In this document: positions 1-7,316 of the stretch, piece after piece | How positions within the stretch are numbered: the stretch's first letter is position 1 | How the letters are laid out: each line of letters opens with the position of its first letter | Origin: a virus | Length of the DNA stretch: 49,474 nucleotides | Direction: 5' to 3' (one strand) | IMG/VR virus record: IMGVR_UViG_3300008954_003328 | Location: 1 to 49,474 of that record | Made by a program: the position numbers and the translations under genes | The notes under the pieces: generated by a model | Databases searched by the model: none | The model's input: the letters and a program-made list of their open reading frames with translations, nothing else | Told to the model about the DNA's origin: nothing

Positions 1-547
1 AAGAGTCAAAAAGATCATTAATCTTAGCATCTTCAATATTCTTTCTAAACTGACTTCCGCTAAGTTCTATTAACTGGCTCAGCTGCGTGCTACTTTTATC
101 TGGAAAGTATTCTGAAATAATTGTCGGGCTAGCATCATCAATAAAGATCAGCCTGTTCTCAGAAAGCATGTTTCCAAAATACTTTTTTTCTTTTTGAGTT
201 CCGATGTAAGACTTATAGTATTTCTTAAGGTCAGATTCTCTACCAAATAGTCTGACAGTATTTTTACTACCGTGATTTTCAATAATTGTCTCATAGACAG
301 ATGTGACTGGATTTGTAGACTTGATGACCTCGACCCGGTCACCATATTTTTTATTGATTGCTCGTTTTGTAATATTAAATACCTGAAGAGCATTCTTCTC
401 AGAGAATGTTACTTCAGATCCCTTCTTTCTAGGCGAAACACCATAGAAAATGTATGTCTTATCACACTCTCTAACAGACTGACACAGCCTTGAAAAGTGA
501 CCGACATGAAACGGCTTAAAGCCACCTGCAAAAATTCCTACATTCAA
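1..547 (-). CDS. Cytidylyltransferase-like nucleotidyltransferase (3' end cut by window)
   Basis: Likely transfers a nucleotidyl group, as in NMN adenylyltransferase or other HxGH-type enzymes. The N-terminus reads G-I-F-A-G-G-F-K-P-F-H-V-G-H, the Rossmann loop plus HxGH motif of this superfamily. Near the cut end, S-G-S-Q-F-R-K matches the SGTxxR-type motif that closes the active site. The start is a TTG at 547-545, set by an AGGAGG ribosome site (553-558) five bases upstream; the frame is open from there to base 1. The C-terminal end lies outside the window. NadM-like NMN adenylyltransferases occur in other large phages, which would fit NAD salvage, but the substrate cannot be read here. 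A -10 element lies just upstream. Confidence 0.8.
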   Translation of the reverse strand, partial: MNVGIFAGGFKPFHVGHFSRLCQSVRECDKTYIFYGVSPRKKGSEVTFSEKNALQVFNITKRAINKKYGDRVEVIKSTNPVTSVYETIIENHGSKNTVRLFGRESDLKKYYKSYIGTQKEKKYFGNMLSENRLIFIDDASPTIISEYFPDKSSTQLSQLIELSGSQFRKNIEDAKINDLFDS

Positions 548-563
548 TGTTACCTCCTGGTAT

Positions 564-600
564 ATTATACCATAAAAGAAGGCTAATTACATGAATGTAA
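564..600 (-). promoter_or_regulatory. Putative promoter for the nucleotidyltransferase gene
   Basis: On the minus strand a perfect -10 TATAAT lies at 569-564. No good -35 box is present. In its place, at 587-600, is an inverted repeat TTACAT-GA-ATGTAA, where an activator or repressor could bind. Both elements sit in the 65-base gap between genes. Confidence 0.4.
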
Positions 601-612
601 ATGAAAAATAGA

Positions 613-894
613 TCAATCTAAAAGATTTCTTTTTGTATAAGCTCTAAGAGCCTTAGCTCTAAGATGACGAAGTGACCCAATAGCATTCTGTAGGCCAGCT
701 GCTTCTTTTCTACTCTCTTTATTCTTCCTAGACCTTAGAGACTTCTTGATATTCTGAAGATCTCCTATCATTCTATCGTATTCTTGTATGTGGGACTCAG
801 ATCCATACTCAACTTCTGTGCCGTCTGACAGAGAAACAGTCATGGAAGCAATTGACTCTCTAATGAGCTGTCTAATTAATTTGCCAGGATTCAT
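613..894 (-). CDS. Small basic helical protein with N-terminal targeting-like helix
   Basis: This 93-residue protein has no recognised family. It begins M-N-P-G-K-L-I-R-Q-L-I-R-E-S, an amphipathic helix ending in I-R-E at residue 13. This is the same kind of leader as on several neighbouring proteins. A short beta-like stretch (S-L-S-D-G-T-E-V-E-Y) follows, then a long lysine/arginine-rich helical region (about residues 40-85) that could be a coiled coil. The start ATG at 894 has a weak AGG ribosome site about ten bases upstream. By position it is probably a virion or head-assembly protein; this is inference. Confidence 0.6.
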   Translation of the reverse strand: MNPGKLIRQLIRESIASMTVSLSDGTEVEYGSESHIQEYDRMIGDLQNIKKSLRSRKNKESRKEAAGLQNAIGSLRHLRAKALRAYTKRNLLD

Positions 895-916
895 ATCAAG
901 ATTACCTTTTAACTAA

Positions 917-1135
917 TTAGGATGCTCCTTCATGTTTGTCAAAGGCTTCATTGCAACTTTCCCAAATAAATCTTCTAATATGAGAGTCAGTTACAGGTTC
1001 AAAAATTGATAAATTCATTGTCTTTCTTACGACTTCAAAAAATTCAGGAGTAGCTTTGAGCTCCATGGATTCACCGTTAGGAAGCAAAATATTGTATGTT
1101 GTAGACTTATCTTTAAATTTATTTTCCGATGTCAT
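917..1135 (-). CDS. Hypothetical small phage protein
   Basis: This 72-residue protein was not recognised. It has a central hairpin-like stretch (Y-N-I-L-L-P-N-G-E-S-M-E-L-K-A), followed by two predicted helices ending near W-E-S-C-N-E-A-F-D-K-H. No signal peptide or membrane segment is seen. An AGGA ribosome site precedes the ATG at 1135 by about eight bases. It lies 22 bases upstream of the preceding small gene on the same strand and is probably co-transcribed with the virion-type cluster. Confidence 0.55.
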   Translation of the reverse strand: MTSENKFKDKSTTYNILLPNGESMELKATPEFFEVVRKTMNLSIFEPVTDSHIRRFIWESCNEAFDKHEGAS

Positions 1136-1190
1136 ATTGAATCCTATATTAAATTATATTTAGGATAATCATATTATGACAAAGGTAAAT

Positions 1191-1937
1191 TTACATTTTC
1201 ATAAGCTTTCTAACTTTTCTTCTAATCTCTGCAAGCTGCTGAGGTGAACCAACTCTAACTGGTGGAGATACGTCTTCAAACTCTTCTTCTTCATCCCCAG
1301 GTCCCATCATTGGCATTCCGGGCGGTGAGGGTGAAGGAACATCACCCGGGCCAGAAACACCAACAGGCTCATCAGAAGGACCTTCCCCTTCTTTAGATTT
1401 TTCAACATAGTCAAGATCTAAATCCTCACTCGGATCTGAAGCTGCTGATGCCTTAATTCTCTTGTTTAATATTCCAGAAAGTGCACCTAAAAACTTATCA
1501 AGAATTTTAATCTCAATATCATCAAGTGCTTCAAGATAGGCCTGAAGCTCTGGTCTAACATCTGGATCTTTAACTGAATATCCCTGTCTGAGATCATTGA
1601 TATCATCTGGTATTGCAGCCCTAGAAGCAGTCTTTTCCTCTTCAGGATCATCAGAATCATCGGAAGCAGCTCCCCTCTCTTCAGAGCCTGGCTGCAGTAG
1701 TTCTTCACCTTCTTGACGCTGTGGATCTGGAAGGTCTTCTAGTTCTTCTTCCTCCTGTTCTACCATGGACAGATGCTTTATCTCTTTATTTTGCAACTTT
1801 CTTGAATATCGATCTTGTGCTGGGTCACGAGATCTATCTTCTTTTATAACGCTGTGAGCGTTAGAAACACTCTCTTCAGCTAGTATTTTAAGAAAGCTCT
1901 CAAGATCTCTTGATGTATTAATTCTTATGTCGCTCAT
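1191..1937 (-). CDS. Acidic low-complexity protein, possible head-core or scaffold protein
   Basis: This 248-residue protein is very acidic. It opens with a helix containing S-F-L-K-I-L-A-E-E-S, whose L-A-E at about residue 20 fits the local (I/L)-x-E leader pattern. The middle is E/D/P-rich and probably disordered (about 75-120), with a helical segment at about 125-170 and a proline/glycine stretch (P-S-P-S-P-P-G-M-P-M-M-G). It ends in a basic helix, I-R-R-K-V-R-K-L-M-K-M. An acidic helical body with a basic C-terminal helix is typical of phage scaffolds, but the match is only by composition. AGGAG lies six bases before the ATG at 1937. It overlaps the upstream gene by 20 bases. Confidence 0.6.
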   Translation of the reverse strand: MSDIRINTSRDLESFLKILAEESVSNAHSVIKEDRSRDPAQDRYSRKLQNKEIKHLSMVEQEEEELEDLPDPQRQEGEELLQPGSEERGAASDDSDDPEEEKTASRAAIPDDINDLRQGYSVKDPDVRPELQAYLEALDDIEIKILDKFLGALSGILNKRIKASAASDPSEDLDLDYVEKSKEGEGPSDEPVGVSGPGDVPSPSPPGMPMMGPGDEEEEFEDVSPPVRVGSPQQLAEIRRKVRKLMKM

Positions 1938-2097
1938 TTTTTCTCCTAAAATAGACAGAGTTTTGCCAGTGTTCTCGATATAACTTGTTATACCTTCTTT
2001 GAGGAAGCTCTTCTTCTTCCAGAATTCTTTCCTTCATAACTGTCTTATGCTCTGTCTCTCTTTTTAAAATATCGTTCATAAACTTTTTAAAATTCAT
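1918..2097 (-). CDS. Small charged helical protein
   Basis: This 59-residue protein begins M-N-F-K-K-F-M-N-D-I-L-K-R-E, again a short amphipathic helix, and is otherwise rich in R, K and E. The ATG at 2097 is preferred over a TTG at 2106, because the AAGGAG ribosome site is ten bases from the ATG but only about two from the TTG. Its 3' end overlaps the following gene. No family was recognised. The company it keeps suggests a minor virion or assembly protein. Confidence 0.55.
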   Translation of the reverse strand: MNFKKFMNDILKRETEHKTVMKERILEEEELPQRRYNKLYREHWQNSVYFRRKNERHKN

Positions 2098-2102
2098 TTG
2101 AC

Positions 2103-2480
2103 TCAAGCTCCTTTGCTATAAATATTATCAGATTCAACAATTAGCCTACATAGATGCTCACTAGCCTGATAAACAGAAGAAGAAAATAAATTAATCTTGC
2201 AATTTTCAAAGACTATCTTTGAATTTCCCACATCTAAGCATATCTTTTCAGCATCTTTTAAAAGAATAATACTATTAATCTGAGATACATTTAGTGTAAA
2301 TGAAATTTCTAAAGTATCCGGTGTTTTAATAATCTCAAGAACTGGAAATGACATAGCGAAGTGCTTAGTTTCTATGCTGCACATAGCTGTAGGCGTCTCG
2401 TGATCTTCATCGTAAAATTGATTAAAGTCAACTTTTTCAGATATAGAATCACTAACTAAGACTGTTGATTTCTCTTTCAT
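2103..2480 (-). CDS. Hypothetical beta-rich protein
   Basis: This 125-residue protein was not recognised. The sequence alternates hydrophobic and polar residues over about 35-110 (for example I-I-L-L-K-D-A-E-K-I-C-L-D-V), which suggests a beta sandwich or barrel. There is no signal peptide, no membrane segment and no leader helix. Its start at 2480 overlaps the end of the pterin-dehydratase-like gene by 29 bases, so the two are probably translationally coupled. A structural role is likely only from context. Confidence 0.55.
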   Translation of the reverse strand: MKEKSTVLVSDSISEKVDFNQFYDEDHETPTAMCSIETKHFAMSFPVLEIIKTPDTLEISFTLNVSQINSIILLKDAEKICLDVGNSKIVFENCKINLFSSSVYQASEHLCRLIVESDNIYSKGA

Positions 2481-2898
2481 GCGCCTGTCTTCTTGATAGT
2501 TTCATAAACTGTAAATCTTCATATATTTCATCGCAAAATCCAGAAAGTGATAAATCTAGATCTGTTACCTTATCAATATCATGTGTGTATGAAGACACTG
2601 TAATCTCTCTATTAGAAACAGTTATATCAGCGTGATGCATCTTTTCTTCTTGATATCCCAATAGCTCATTGAGAAAAAACATTAGAGAGTCGAAGCTTTC
2701 AAATGAAAATCTTCTAACAAGCCTTTCTGGATTAGACTTTGTCACCCACTTAGATGTCTCCACTTCTATCGGCAAGCCTCGGGGCATTGTACTTTCAACA
2801 AGACTTCCAAGAACACCTCTGACAGATGATGTGCCTGGGTCTCTATTTACACCCTCTTCAATAAATCTGTCATCAATGAAATTTAGTAAGCTTTTCAT
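2452..2898 (-). CDS. Pterin-4a-carbinolamine dehydratase-like protein with N-terminal leader
   Basis: The body of this 148-residue protein reads like the PCD/DCoH fold. W51 and L-V-R-R-F-S-F are followed by the signature E-E-K-M-H-H-A-D-I-T-V (H88, H89), then Y-T-H-D (H106, D107) and T-D-L-D. Family members dehydrate 4a-hydroxytetrahydropterin and are normally about 100 residues. Here about 48 extra residues precede the domain, starting M-K-S-L-L-N-F-I-D-D-R-F-I-E-E-G, the amphipathic leader seen on neighbouring virion proteins. The usual Pro after HH is Ala. The ATG at 2898 follows the previous stop by four bases and aligns the leader; an in-frame start at 2919 is possible. Whether it is an active enzyme or a fold reused in the virion is open. 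Confidence 0.72.
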   Translation of the reverse strand: MKSLLNFIDDRFIEEGVNRDPGTSSVRGVLGSLVESTMPRGLPIEVETSKWVTKSNPERLVRRFSFESFDSLMFFLNELLGYQEEKMHHADITVSNREITVSSYTHDIDKVTDLDLSLSGFCDEIYEDLQFMKLSRRQAHEREINSLS

Positions 2899-2902
2899 AT
2901 TA

Positions 2903-5020
2903 TTAAATAACACTATCAATTAATCGAGAAAGTTCTGACATCTGTTTTTTCTCTCTGCCGACCCTTTCTTTCTCTAGCTGTTTAATGTATCTTGCTGCAC
3001 GCTTTTCTGACTTGGCAAGTGCTGTATCAATTGCTGACATTAAGAAGTCTTCATCCCTCTTAAAGCTGTCAAATCTTTTAATTTTCCTTGCCAAGAATTC
3101 ATCAAAGTCATCTCTTCTATCCTCTTCCAGTGCGCCAGAGTCCTTAATATCAAGCATAAATGCTCTGATTCCGCCTTCTTTCGCTTCTTTTTGAGAGTCT
3201 GGAACCATCTCTTTAGCTAGTTCATCTAAAAATATCTGAATTGCCTCAAAAGCCTTTCGCGTCCTTCTAAAGTTCTCAGGATCATCTATCTTTTCACCGC
3301 CGGATATATCTTGCAATCTCATGTATCCCTCAATTCCTGGTTCATATGCCCTGCTGAAAACACTTGCAAACTCAGCTGCCTCATCAGGATCAAGAGCTTC
3401 AACATACCTATCAAGACTATATCTAAACAATTCGTATGATTTGTCTATAATGTCCTCTGCTGCTGTAACAAGAAGTGGGTCGTATACAGATGGAATTGCC
3501 TCTCTACCTCCCGGAAGCTTCGCGGCGCGCATGCGCTTCTTAAGAATATCCATGTCCATTCCCATCATCTTAAGATCGTCATATACGACATTTCTGACGT
3601 TTCCGAGACCGGTTCCCATATCAGAAGCAATTTCTTCCATTAAAGCCCGCAGAGCTTTGTTACTCAATACTAGAGATCCCGGACTAAATTCAAGATCAAG
3701 CGCCTGTTGTCGAGATTCCTCTCTAAATTTCTTTCTAATCTCAGCCACCTCTTCATCACTAAGCTCCTCACCCTCTTCACCAAAATATTCATCTGTGTCT
3801 TCAACAGGTTCGTCACGTGTAAGATAATAGTCTGAAGCTATGAGACGGATGTAAAATGGAGTATACCCAAAATCTTCTGCTTGAGCTGCAGCGTCCTCTG
3901 CGTCTTGGAGAAACTTATCAAGATCATCAGCATCCCCATGCTTTTTAATAAGAGCATCGACAATTGCGTTAGCATCTCCAATTTGTATATCTTGTGGTAA
4001 TACCTTCTCTGGATCCTTGAGGAATGACAAGACGTAATTCTCTAAGTGATCTCTTATATCATCAATATCGTCTCCAAATGCTCCAGTATTTTTAAGATCA
4101 TGCATAACACCATCTACTACAGACTCGGATTCATCCGAGTTTTTAGCAAATCTGACGTCAAATGGTACAACATCTCTTCCAGACCCTAGCCTAATTTGAA
4201 ATAGATCTAAAACATACTTGTCCTTATTTTTTAAAAAGAATTCTGTAGCATCCTCGATAGCCCTAGATTTTTTCGTGCTCTTCGTTATTGGCTCTTCAAG
4301 CCCACGCGGGTCTTCATAGCCGTCGTCATCAATATCTTCATCTTCTGCTTCTTCAGGCTGTGGCTCTGGCTCTGGCTGAATTTTCGGCTCAGCTTTGGGC
4401 TGGCTAAGAGGTGTGTCACCAAAGGTAAAGGCATCCTCGAGCTCTGTACTTATCTCCCACTCATCCATGCCTTCAAATTCAGAAAAATCTGCTAGCCGCT
4501 GTGCCATGATGCCTGCATCTTCTATGCTTTGCATCCTGGCTGAAGCCCGATTAACAAGATCCTGCTGATCTGTATTTAGACCCTCTGGTAAAATTTTTCC
4601 CCTAAGAAACTTTCTTACAATAGTCTCGGCCAGGTCGCCGTTCTTAAGATCCTTAAGCTCCTCTTCTTCACTATGAAGCACAGAGTCATCTCTTTCTGCT
4701 GCATCCTGCCTATCAAGAGCAACATCAAGTAGCTCATGAAGCTTTCTGTAAAACCACTCAAGCTGAGGCCCTGGGCACTCCTGGGCTATTGCAGACGCAG
4801 AGTTTGCTAGCTCAGAGATAGAAGCGGGAATAAACTCAGGGTCATCAACTGGGGGTCTTTCAACTGCAAGCTGTGTTGCCATCATCTCAACTGGTTCAAT
4901 AGGACCCTCGTCCTCTATATCAATTCCTAAAACTGTGTTGTGCTCAGCTGAGCTGATATCTTCATTAATCTTACTTTTTAAAAAGTCAACTAAAGCAGAT
5001 TTCTTTACTTTTACTTTCAT
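2903..5020 (-). CDS. Large acidic virion-type protein with leader helix
   Basis: This 705-residue protein has no recognised family. It starts M-K-V-K-V-K-K-S-A-L-V-D-F-L-K-S-K-I-N-E-D, a basic amphipathic helix ending in I-N-E (residue 20). After a Pro-rich acidic part comes a helical region (W-F-Y-R-K-L-H-E-L-L-D), then a low-complexity linker of P/E/Q repeats (about 210-240), and then a long mostly helical C-terminal half ending in a basic coiled-coil segment. There is no membrane segment. GAGG lies about eight bases before the ATG at 5020. Candidates are an internal head, scaffold or ejected protein; the sequence does not decide between them. Confidence 0.6.
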   Translation of the reverse strand: MKVKVKKSALVDFLKSKINEDISSAEHNTVLGIDIEDEGPIEPVEMMATQLAVERPPVDDPEFIPASISELANSASAIAQECPGPQLEWFYRKLHELLDVALDRQDAAERDDSVLHSEEEELKDLKNGDLAETIVRKFLRGKILPEGLNTDQQDLVNRASARMQSIEDAGIMAQRLADFSEFEGMDEWEISTELEDAFTFGDTPLSQPKAEPKIQPEPEPQPEEAEDEDIDDDGYEDPRGLEEPITKSTKKSRAIEDATEFFLKNKDKYVLDLFQIRLGSGRDVVPFDVRFAKNSDESESVVDGVMHDLKNTGAFGDDIDDIRDHLENYVLSFLKDPEKVLPQDIQIGDANAIVDALIKKHGDADDLDKFLQDAEDAAAQAEDFGYTPFYIRLIASDYYLTRDEPVEDTDEYFGEEGEELSDEEVAEIRKKFREESRQQALDLEFSPGSLVLSNKALRALMEEIASDMGTGLGNVRNVVYDDLKMMGMDMDILKKRMRAAKLPGGREAIPSVYDPLLVTAAEDIIDKSYELFRYSLDRYVEALDPDEAAEFASVFSRAYEPGIEGYMRLQDISGGEKIDDPENFRRTRKAFEAIQIFLDELAKEMVPDSQKEAKEGGIRAFMLDIKDSGALEEDRRDDFDEFLARKIKRFDSFKRDEDFLMSAIDTALAKSEKRAARYIKQLEKERVGREKKQMSELSRLIDSVI

Positions 5021-5056
5021 AACTTCGACCTCAAGATTAATTATGAAGACAAATTC

Positions 5057-5521
5057 TTAATTTGCTGATATAGCAGAAACTTGTCCCATAGCCCACGCAG
5101 CTGAAACTGTTATGGCAACACCCACGACAACACCGCCGGCAAGCCACCATTGATTATTTTTGTTCGGCATTTCAAGAGCCAGACTTCTGTATGTCTCAAT
5201 CTCATCATTTTTAATGGACATTAAAAGATCGTGCCTCTCACTTAGAGAATCATATCCGGCTTGCAATGTGTCTAGTCTTAATTGATAATCAGCAGCAATC
5301 AAGTTCTTCTCAAATTCAACTCTTAAATCACACTCATCAAATGAGTACTGGCTTTCAACCAAGATCTGAGAAAGTGCAGGCCCATTAAAGAGTGTTCCAT
5401 TAAAAGGAGCTGTCTCTCCCACTTCAAGGTGAGCATACTTGGGCTGCTCCACCTCGTCATCTGCAAGAACGTTCTGAGAAAAAAGAATCGGAAGCAATAT
5501 AATAAAAGCCTTACTTAACAT
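5057..5521 (-). CDS. Exported membrane protein of the lysis cassette
   Basis: This protein of about 154 residues begins with a good signal peptide, M-L-S-K-A-F-I-I-L-L-P-I-L-F, with a likely cut after V-L-A. A soluble coiled-coil stretch (about 60-115) follows, then a C-terminal transmembrane helix (W-W-L-A-G-G-V-V-V-G-V-A-I). The ATG at 5521 is preferred over an in-frame TTG at 5545 because the signal peptide starts there. It overlaps the spanin-like gene by 11 bases. There is no lipobox, so it is not a classical outer-membrane spanin. A role in disrupting the envelope together with its two upstream neighbours is inferred. Confidence 0.6.
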   Translation of the reverse strand: MLSKAFIILLPILFSQNVLADDEVEQPKYAHLEVGETAPFNGTLFNGPALSQILVESQYSFDECDLRVEFEKNLIAADYQLRLDTLQAGYDSLSERHDLLMSIKNDEIETYRSLALEMPNKNNQWWLAGGVVVGVAITVSAAWAMGQVSAISAN

Positions 5522-5915
5522 AGGTAAATCCAAATTCAGATTCAATAATGTTATTTAAGCTTTCGGGGTCATCAGCATATTGATTAACAAGATCCTTTAG
5601 CCTCTCTCTCTTTAGAACTCCAAGCTCCTCTTGAGATTCAGAGTATGCCTTTTCTGCTTCCTGTATCACAACCCGATAAGTTTCAATTGCCCTGTTTCTT
5701 TTCTCTATTTCTTTCTCATGAGTGCTCTGGATGGCGTCGATCTCAGCTTTATAGCTTTTAATTGTTAAATCTAGGGCTTTTTTATGACTATTCAGTGATC
5801 TTCTAGCTACGACCCATATAACAACAGACCAAGCCATCAAAAGCAAAATCTTCCAATGGTGCTTGCACCAGGCTATTGCTTTTTTCAATGCCAGCTTAAA
5901 AGCTGATAGGGTCAT
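5511..5915 (-). CDS. Inner-membrane spanin-like protein
   Basis: This 134-residue protein has one N-terminal transmembrane helix (I-L-L-L-M-A-W-S-V-V-I-W-V-V-A, about 24-38). It is preceded by positive charges and followed by a long coiled coil (about 45-112) rich in E, K and R. That topology, cytoplasmic N-terminus and periplasmic coiled coil, is the hallmark of i-spanins (Rz-like), which help fuse inner and outer membranes at lysis. It overlaps the holin-like gene upstream by four bases (ATGA) and the exported protein downstream by 11 bases. The family assignment rests on topology and context only. Confidence 0.55.
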   Translation of the reverse strand: MTLSAFKLALKKAIAWCKHHWKILLLMAWSVVIWVVARRSLNSHKKALDLTIKSYKAEIDAIQSTHEKEIEKRNRAIETYRVVIQEAEKAYSESQEELGVLKRERLKDLVNQYADDPESLNNIIESEFGFTYVK

Positions 5916-6106
5916 TCCCTATCACCAAACCGGTAGGCTTTCATAGTATCAACAACTGCCTGGCCTCCGATATAGACTATTGCTACCATTCCCCATGTCT
6001 CAGAATCTAGTCCGTCCCATGCCATCAATCCGGTTGCTGTACAAAAAACAAGAAGCTTTCTAGAGATTGCCTTCTCTAATATTCTATCTAAAATTCCTAC
6101 CTTCAT
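5912..6106 (-). CDS. Holin-like small membrane protein
   Basis: This 64-residue protein has two hydrophobic stretches: K-L-L-V-F-C-T-A-T-G-L-M-A at about 19-31 and M-V-A-I-V-Y-I-G-G-Q-A-V-V at about 40-52. They are joined by a short acidic turn (W-D-G-L-D-S-E-T-W) and flanked by charged ends. Size, two-helix topology and placement ahead of the spanin-like gene suggest a holin. The endolysin is far away at 36537-37475, so lysis genes are split. The ATG at 6106 is the only good start. Confidence 0.55.
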   Translation of the reverse strand: MKVGILDRILEKAISRKLLVFCTATGLMAWDGLDSETWGMVAIVYIGGQAVVDTMKAYRFGDRE

Positions 6107-6115
6107 CTTTCATTC

Positions 6116-6391
6116 CTAGTTTAAAAAATCATCATCTTTCGATATAGTAAATTTTTGTGAAAACATTGACTTACTTTCAGAAGACCCATCTCCTGACCTA
6201 GTTCCCTCCGACCAGATAATATTAGATATCTCAGATTGCACATGAGCAATGTTAGCAAGTATCTCAGACTGCTTGGATATTAATTTTTCAACATCGTGAA
6301 GTCTAGTATGCAAGTAAAGACACTGTATCTCTAGATTTTTAACTCTAGTAACAGAATCTCTTTTAAATATATTCTTAAGCCAATTTATCAT
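6116..6391 (-). CDS. Coiled-coil protein, function unknown
   Basis: This 91-residue protein begins M-I-N-W-L-K-N-I-F-K-R and continues as a heptad-patterned helix (about 17-60, for example L-H-D-V-E-K-L-I-S-K-Q). It ends in a Ser/Gly-rich linker and a short acidic tail (D-D-D-F-L-N). There is no signal peptide. It overlaps the ribbon-helix-helix gene upstream by four bases (ATGA). The short amphipathic N-terminus could bind a membrane; the neighbours are the lysis genes. Confidence 0.5.
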   Translation of the reverse strand: MINWLKNIFKRDSVTRVKNLEIQCLYLHTRLHDVEKLISKQSEILANIAHVQSEISNIIWSEGTRSGDGSSESKSMFSQKFTISKDDDFLN

Positions 6392-6687
6392 TCAGAACTC
6401 ACTAATGGGTTTTCTTTTTCTATAATATTAAACAAAGATTCTGCATCTGTTTCCGATAATTTTTTAATAATTTTTTGACGTTTCTTTTCAGAAAGATCAT
6501 CAAGAATCTTTATCAGAACTGGTGACTCCTCAGATACTAAAATTGCAAGCTCTTCAAAGACCTCCTGCATAGAAAGTCTTCGCTGAAAGCATGCTATTCT
6601 TAGGCTGCTATGAGACTCTCTTGTTATATTGAAATGAAGTGTCTTCTTTGTTTCAAAGTCGATATATTTTTCTTCGGGCTTTTTCAT
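6388..6687 (-). CDS. Ribbon-helix-helix-like DNA-binding protein
   Basis: In this 99-residue protein, residues 12-50 follow the ribbon-helix-helix pattern: a short strand K-T-L-H-F-N-I-T-R-E, then two helices (S-S-L-R-I-A-C-F-Q-R-R-L and S-M-Q-E-V-F-E-E-L-A). Proteins with this fold (Arc, MetJ, ParG) bind DNA as dimers and usually repress transcription. A second, acidic helical half follows. The ATG at 6687 overlaps the previous stop as TAATG, which decides the start over an upstream GTG-like codon. A regulatory gene inside a virion/lysis cluster could tune late expression (inference). Confidence 0.6.
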   Translation of the reverse strand: MKKPEEKYIDFETKKTLHFNITRESHSSLRIACFQRRLSMQEVFEELAILVSEESPVLIKILDDLSEKKRQKIIKKLSETDAESLFNIIEKENPLVSSE

Positions 6688-7316
6688 TAAGCACCGCCTG
6701 CTCCTGTGCCTCCAGCCCATGCCCCCACAGCATACGGAATTTGAGTTTCCTTTTCTTTACCGTCTATCTCAAAGTCATATTCAGTTTCAAGAATTTGCTT
6801 AAGCCTTTCAACGTCTGACTCTTCATAGTTTTCTCTAAGAAAGTCAACTGTTCTATTGATTATAACTGCTGGTATATTAAGAAGTGTCTCGTAATTCAAA
6901 GCAAGTCTCGCTACTCTCTTACTAAATGAATCAATATCAATTTCAGGTTTAGGGAGCTCTTCTGCTTCTATCGACGGAGATGAACCCATCTCTTCTGATT
7001 CGTCGTCGACAGCAACATCTGCATCATCTTCTACTGGTGCCCCTTCCTCTGCTTCTTCCTGCTCTAGGAGAGCTCTAAGTGTGAGTGATCCTAAAGACTC
7101 ATCTAGAGAGACAGAAATGACATCTCCCTCTCTTTTAATTGATTCATTTTCAAATTTAATAATAAAGCTATCTATCTGGTCATCCGCTGATGAAAATGTA
7201 GGCTCTGGTTGATCTTCACTAACATCTGTATCAATATCAACATCTTGCTCAGAAATTATTCTCTTTAGCTCAGATAGGATAAGACCTTTAAATTTACGAC
7301 TATTGACTTTCATCAT
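6687..7316 (-). CDS. Acidic virion-type protein with leader helix
   Basis: This 209-residue protein starts M-M-K-V-N-S-R-K-F-K-G, then L-I-L-S-E-L-K-R-I-I-S-E-Q (residues 12-24). That core is almost identical to the N-terminus of the plus-strand protein at 33882-34655 (M-I-L-S-E-I-K-R-A-I-N-E-Q). The rest is acidic with a disordered E/D stretch (about 85-125), a helical segment (about 135-190) and a Gly/Ala-rich C-terminus (G-A-W-A-G-G-T-G-A-G-G-A). It starts in a TAATG overlap with the superoxide dismutase gene. Function is unknown; packaging into the head is inferred from the leader. Confidence 0.6.
   Translation of the reverse strand: MMKVNSRKFKGLILSELKRIISEQDVDIDTDVSEDQPEPTFSSADDQIDSFIIKFENESIKREGDVISVSLDESLGSLTLRALLEQEEAEEGAPVEDDADVAVDDESEEMGSSPSIEAEELPKPEIDIDSFSKRVARLALNYETLLNIPAVIINRTVDFLRENYEESDVERLKQILETEYDFEIDGKEKETQIPYAVGAWAGGTGAGGA

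Noticed and set aside
148-393. An open frame of 81 codons on the minus strand
   Set aside because: It lies inside the nucleotidyltransferase in another frame; that frame has the HxGH motif, a ribosome site and a TTG start.
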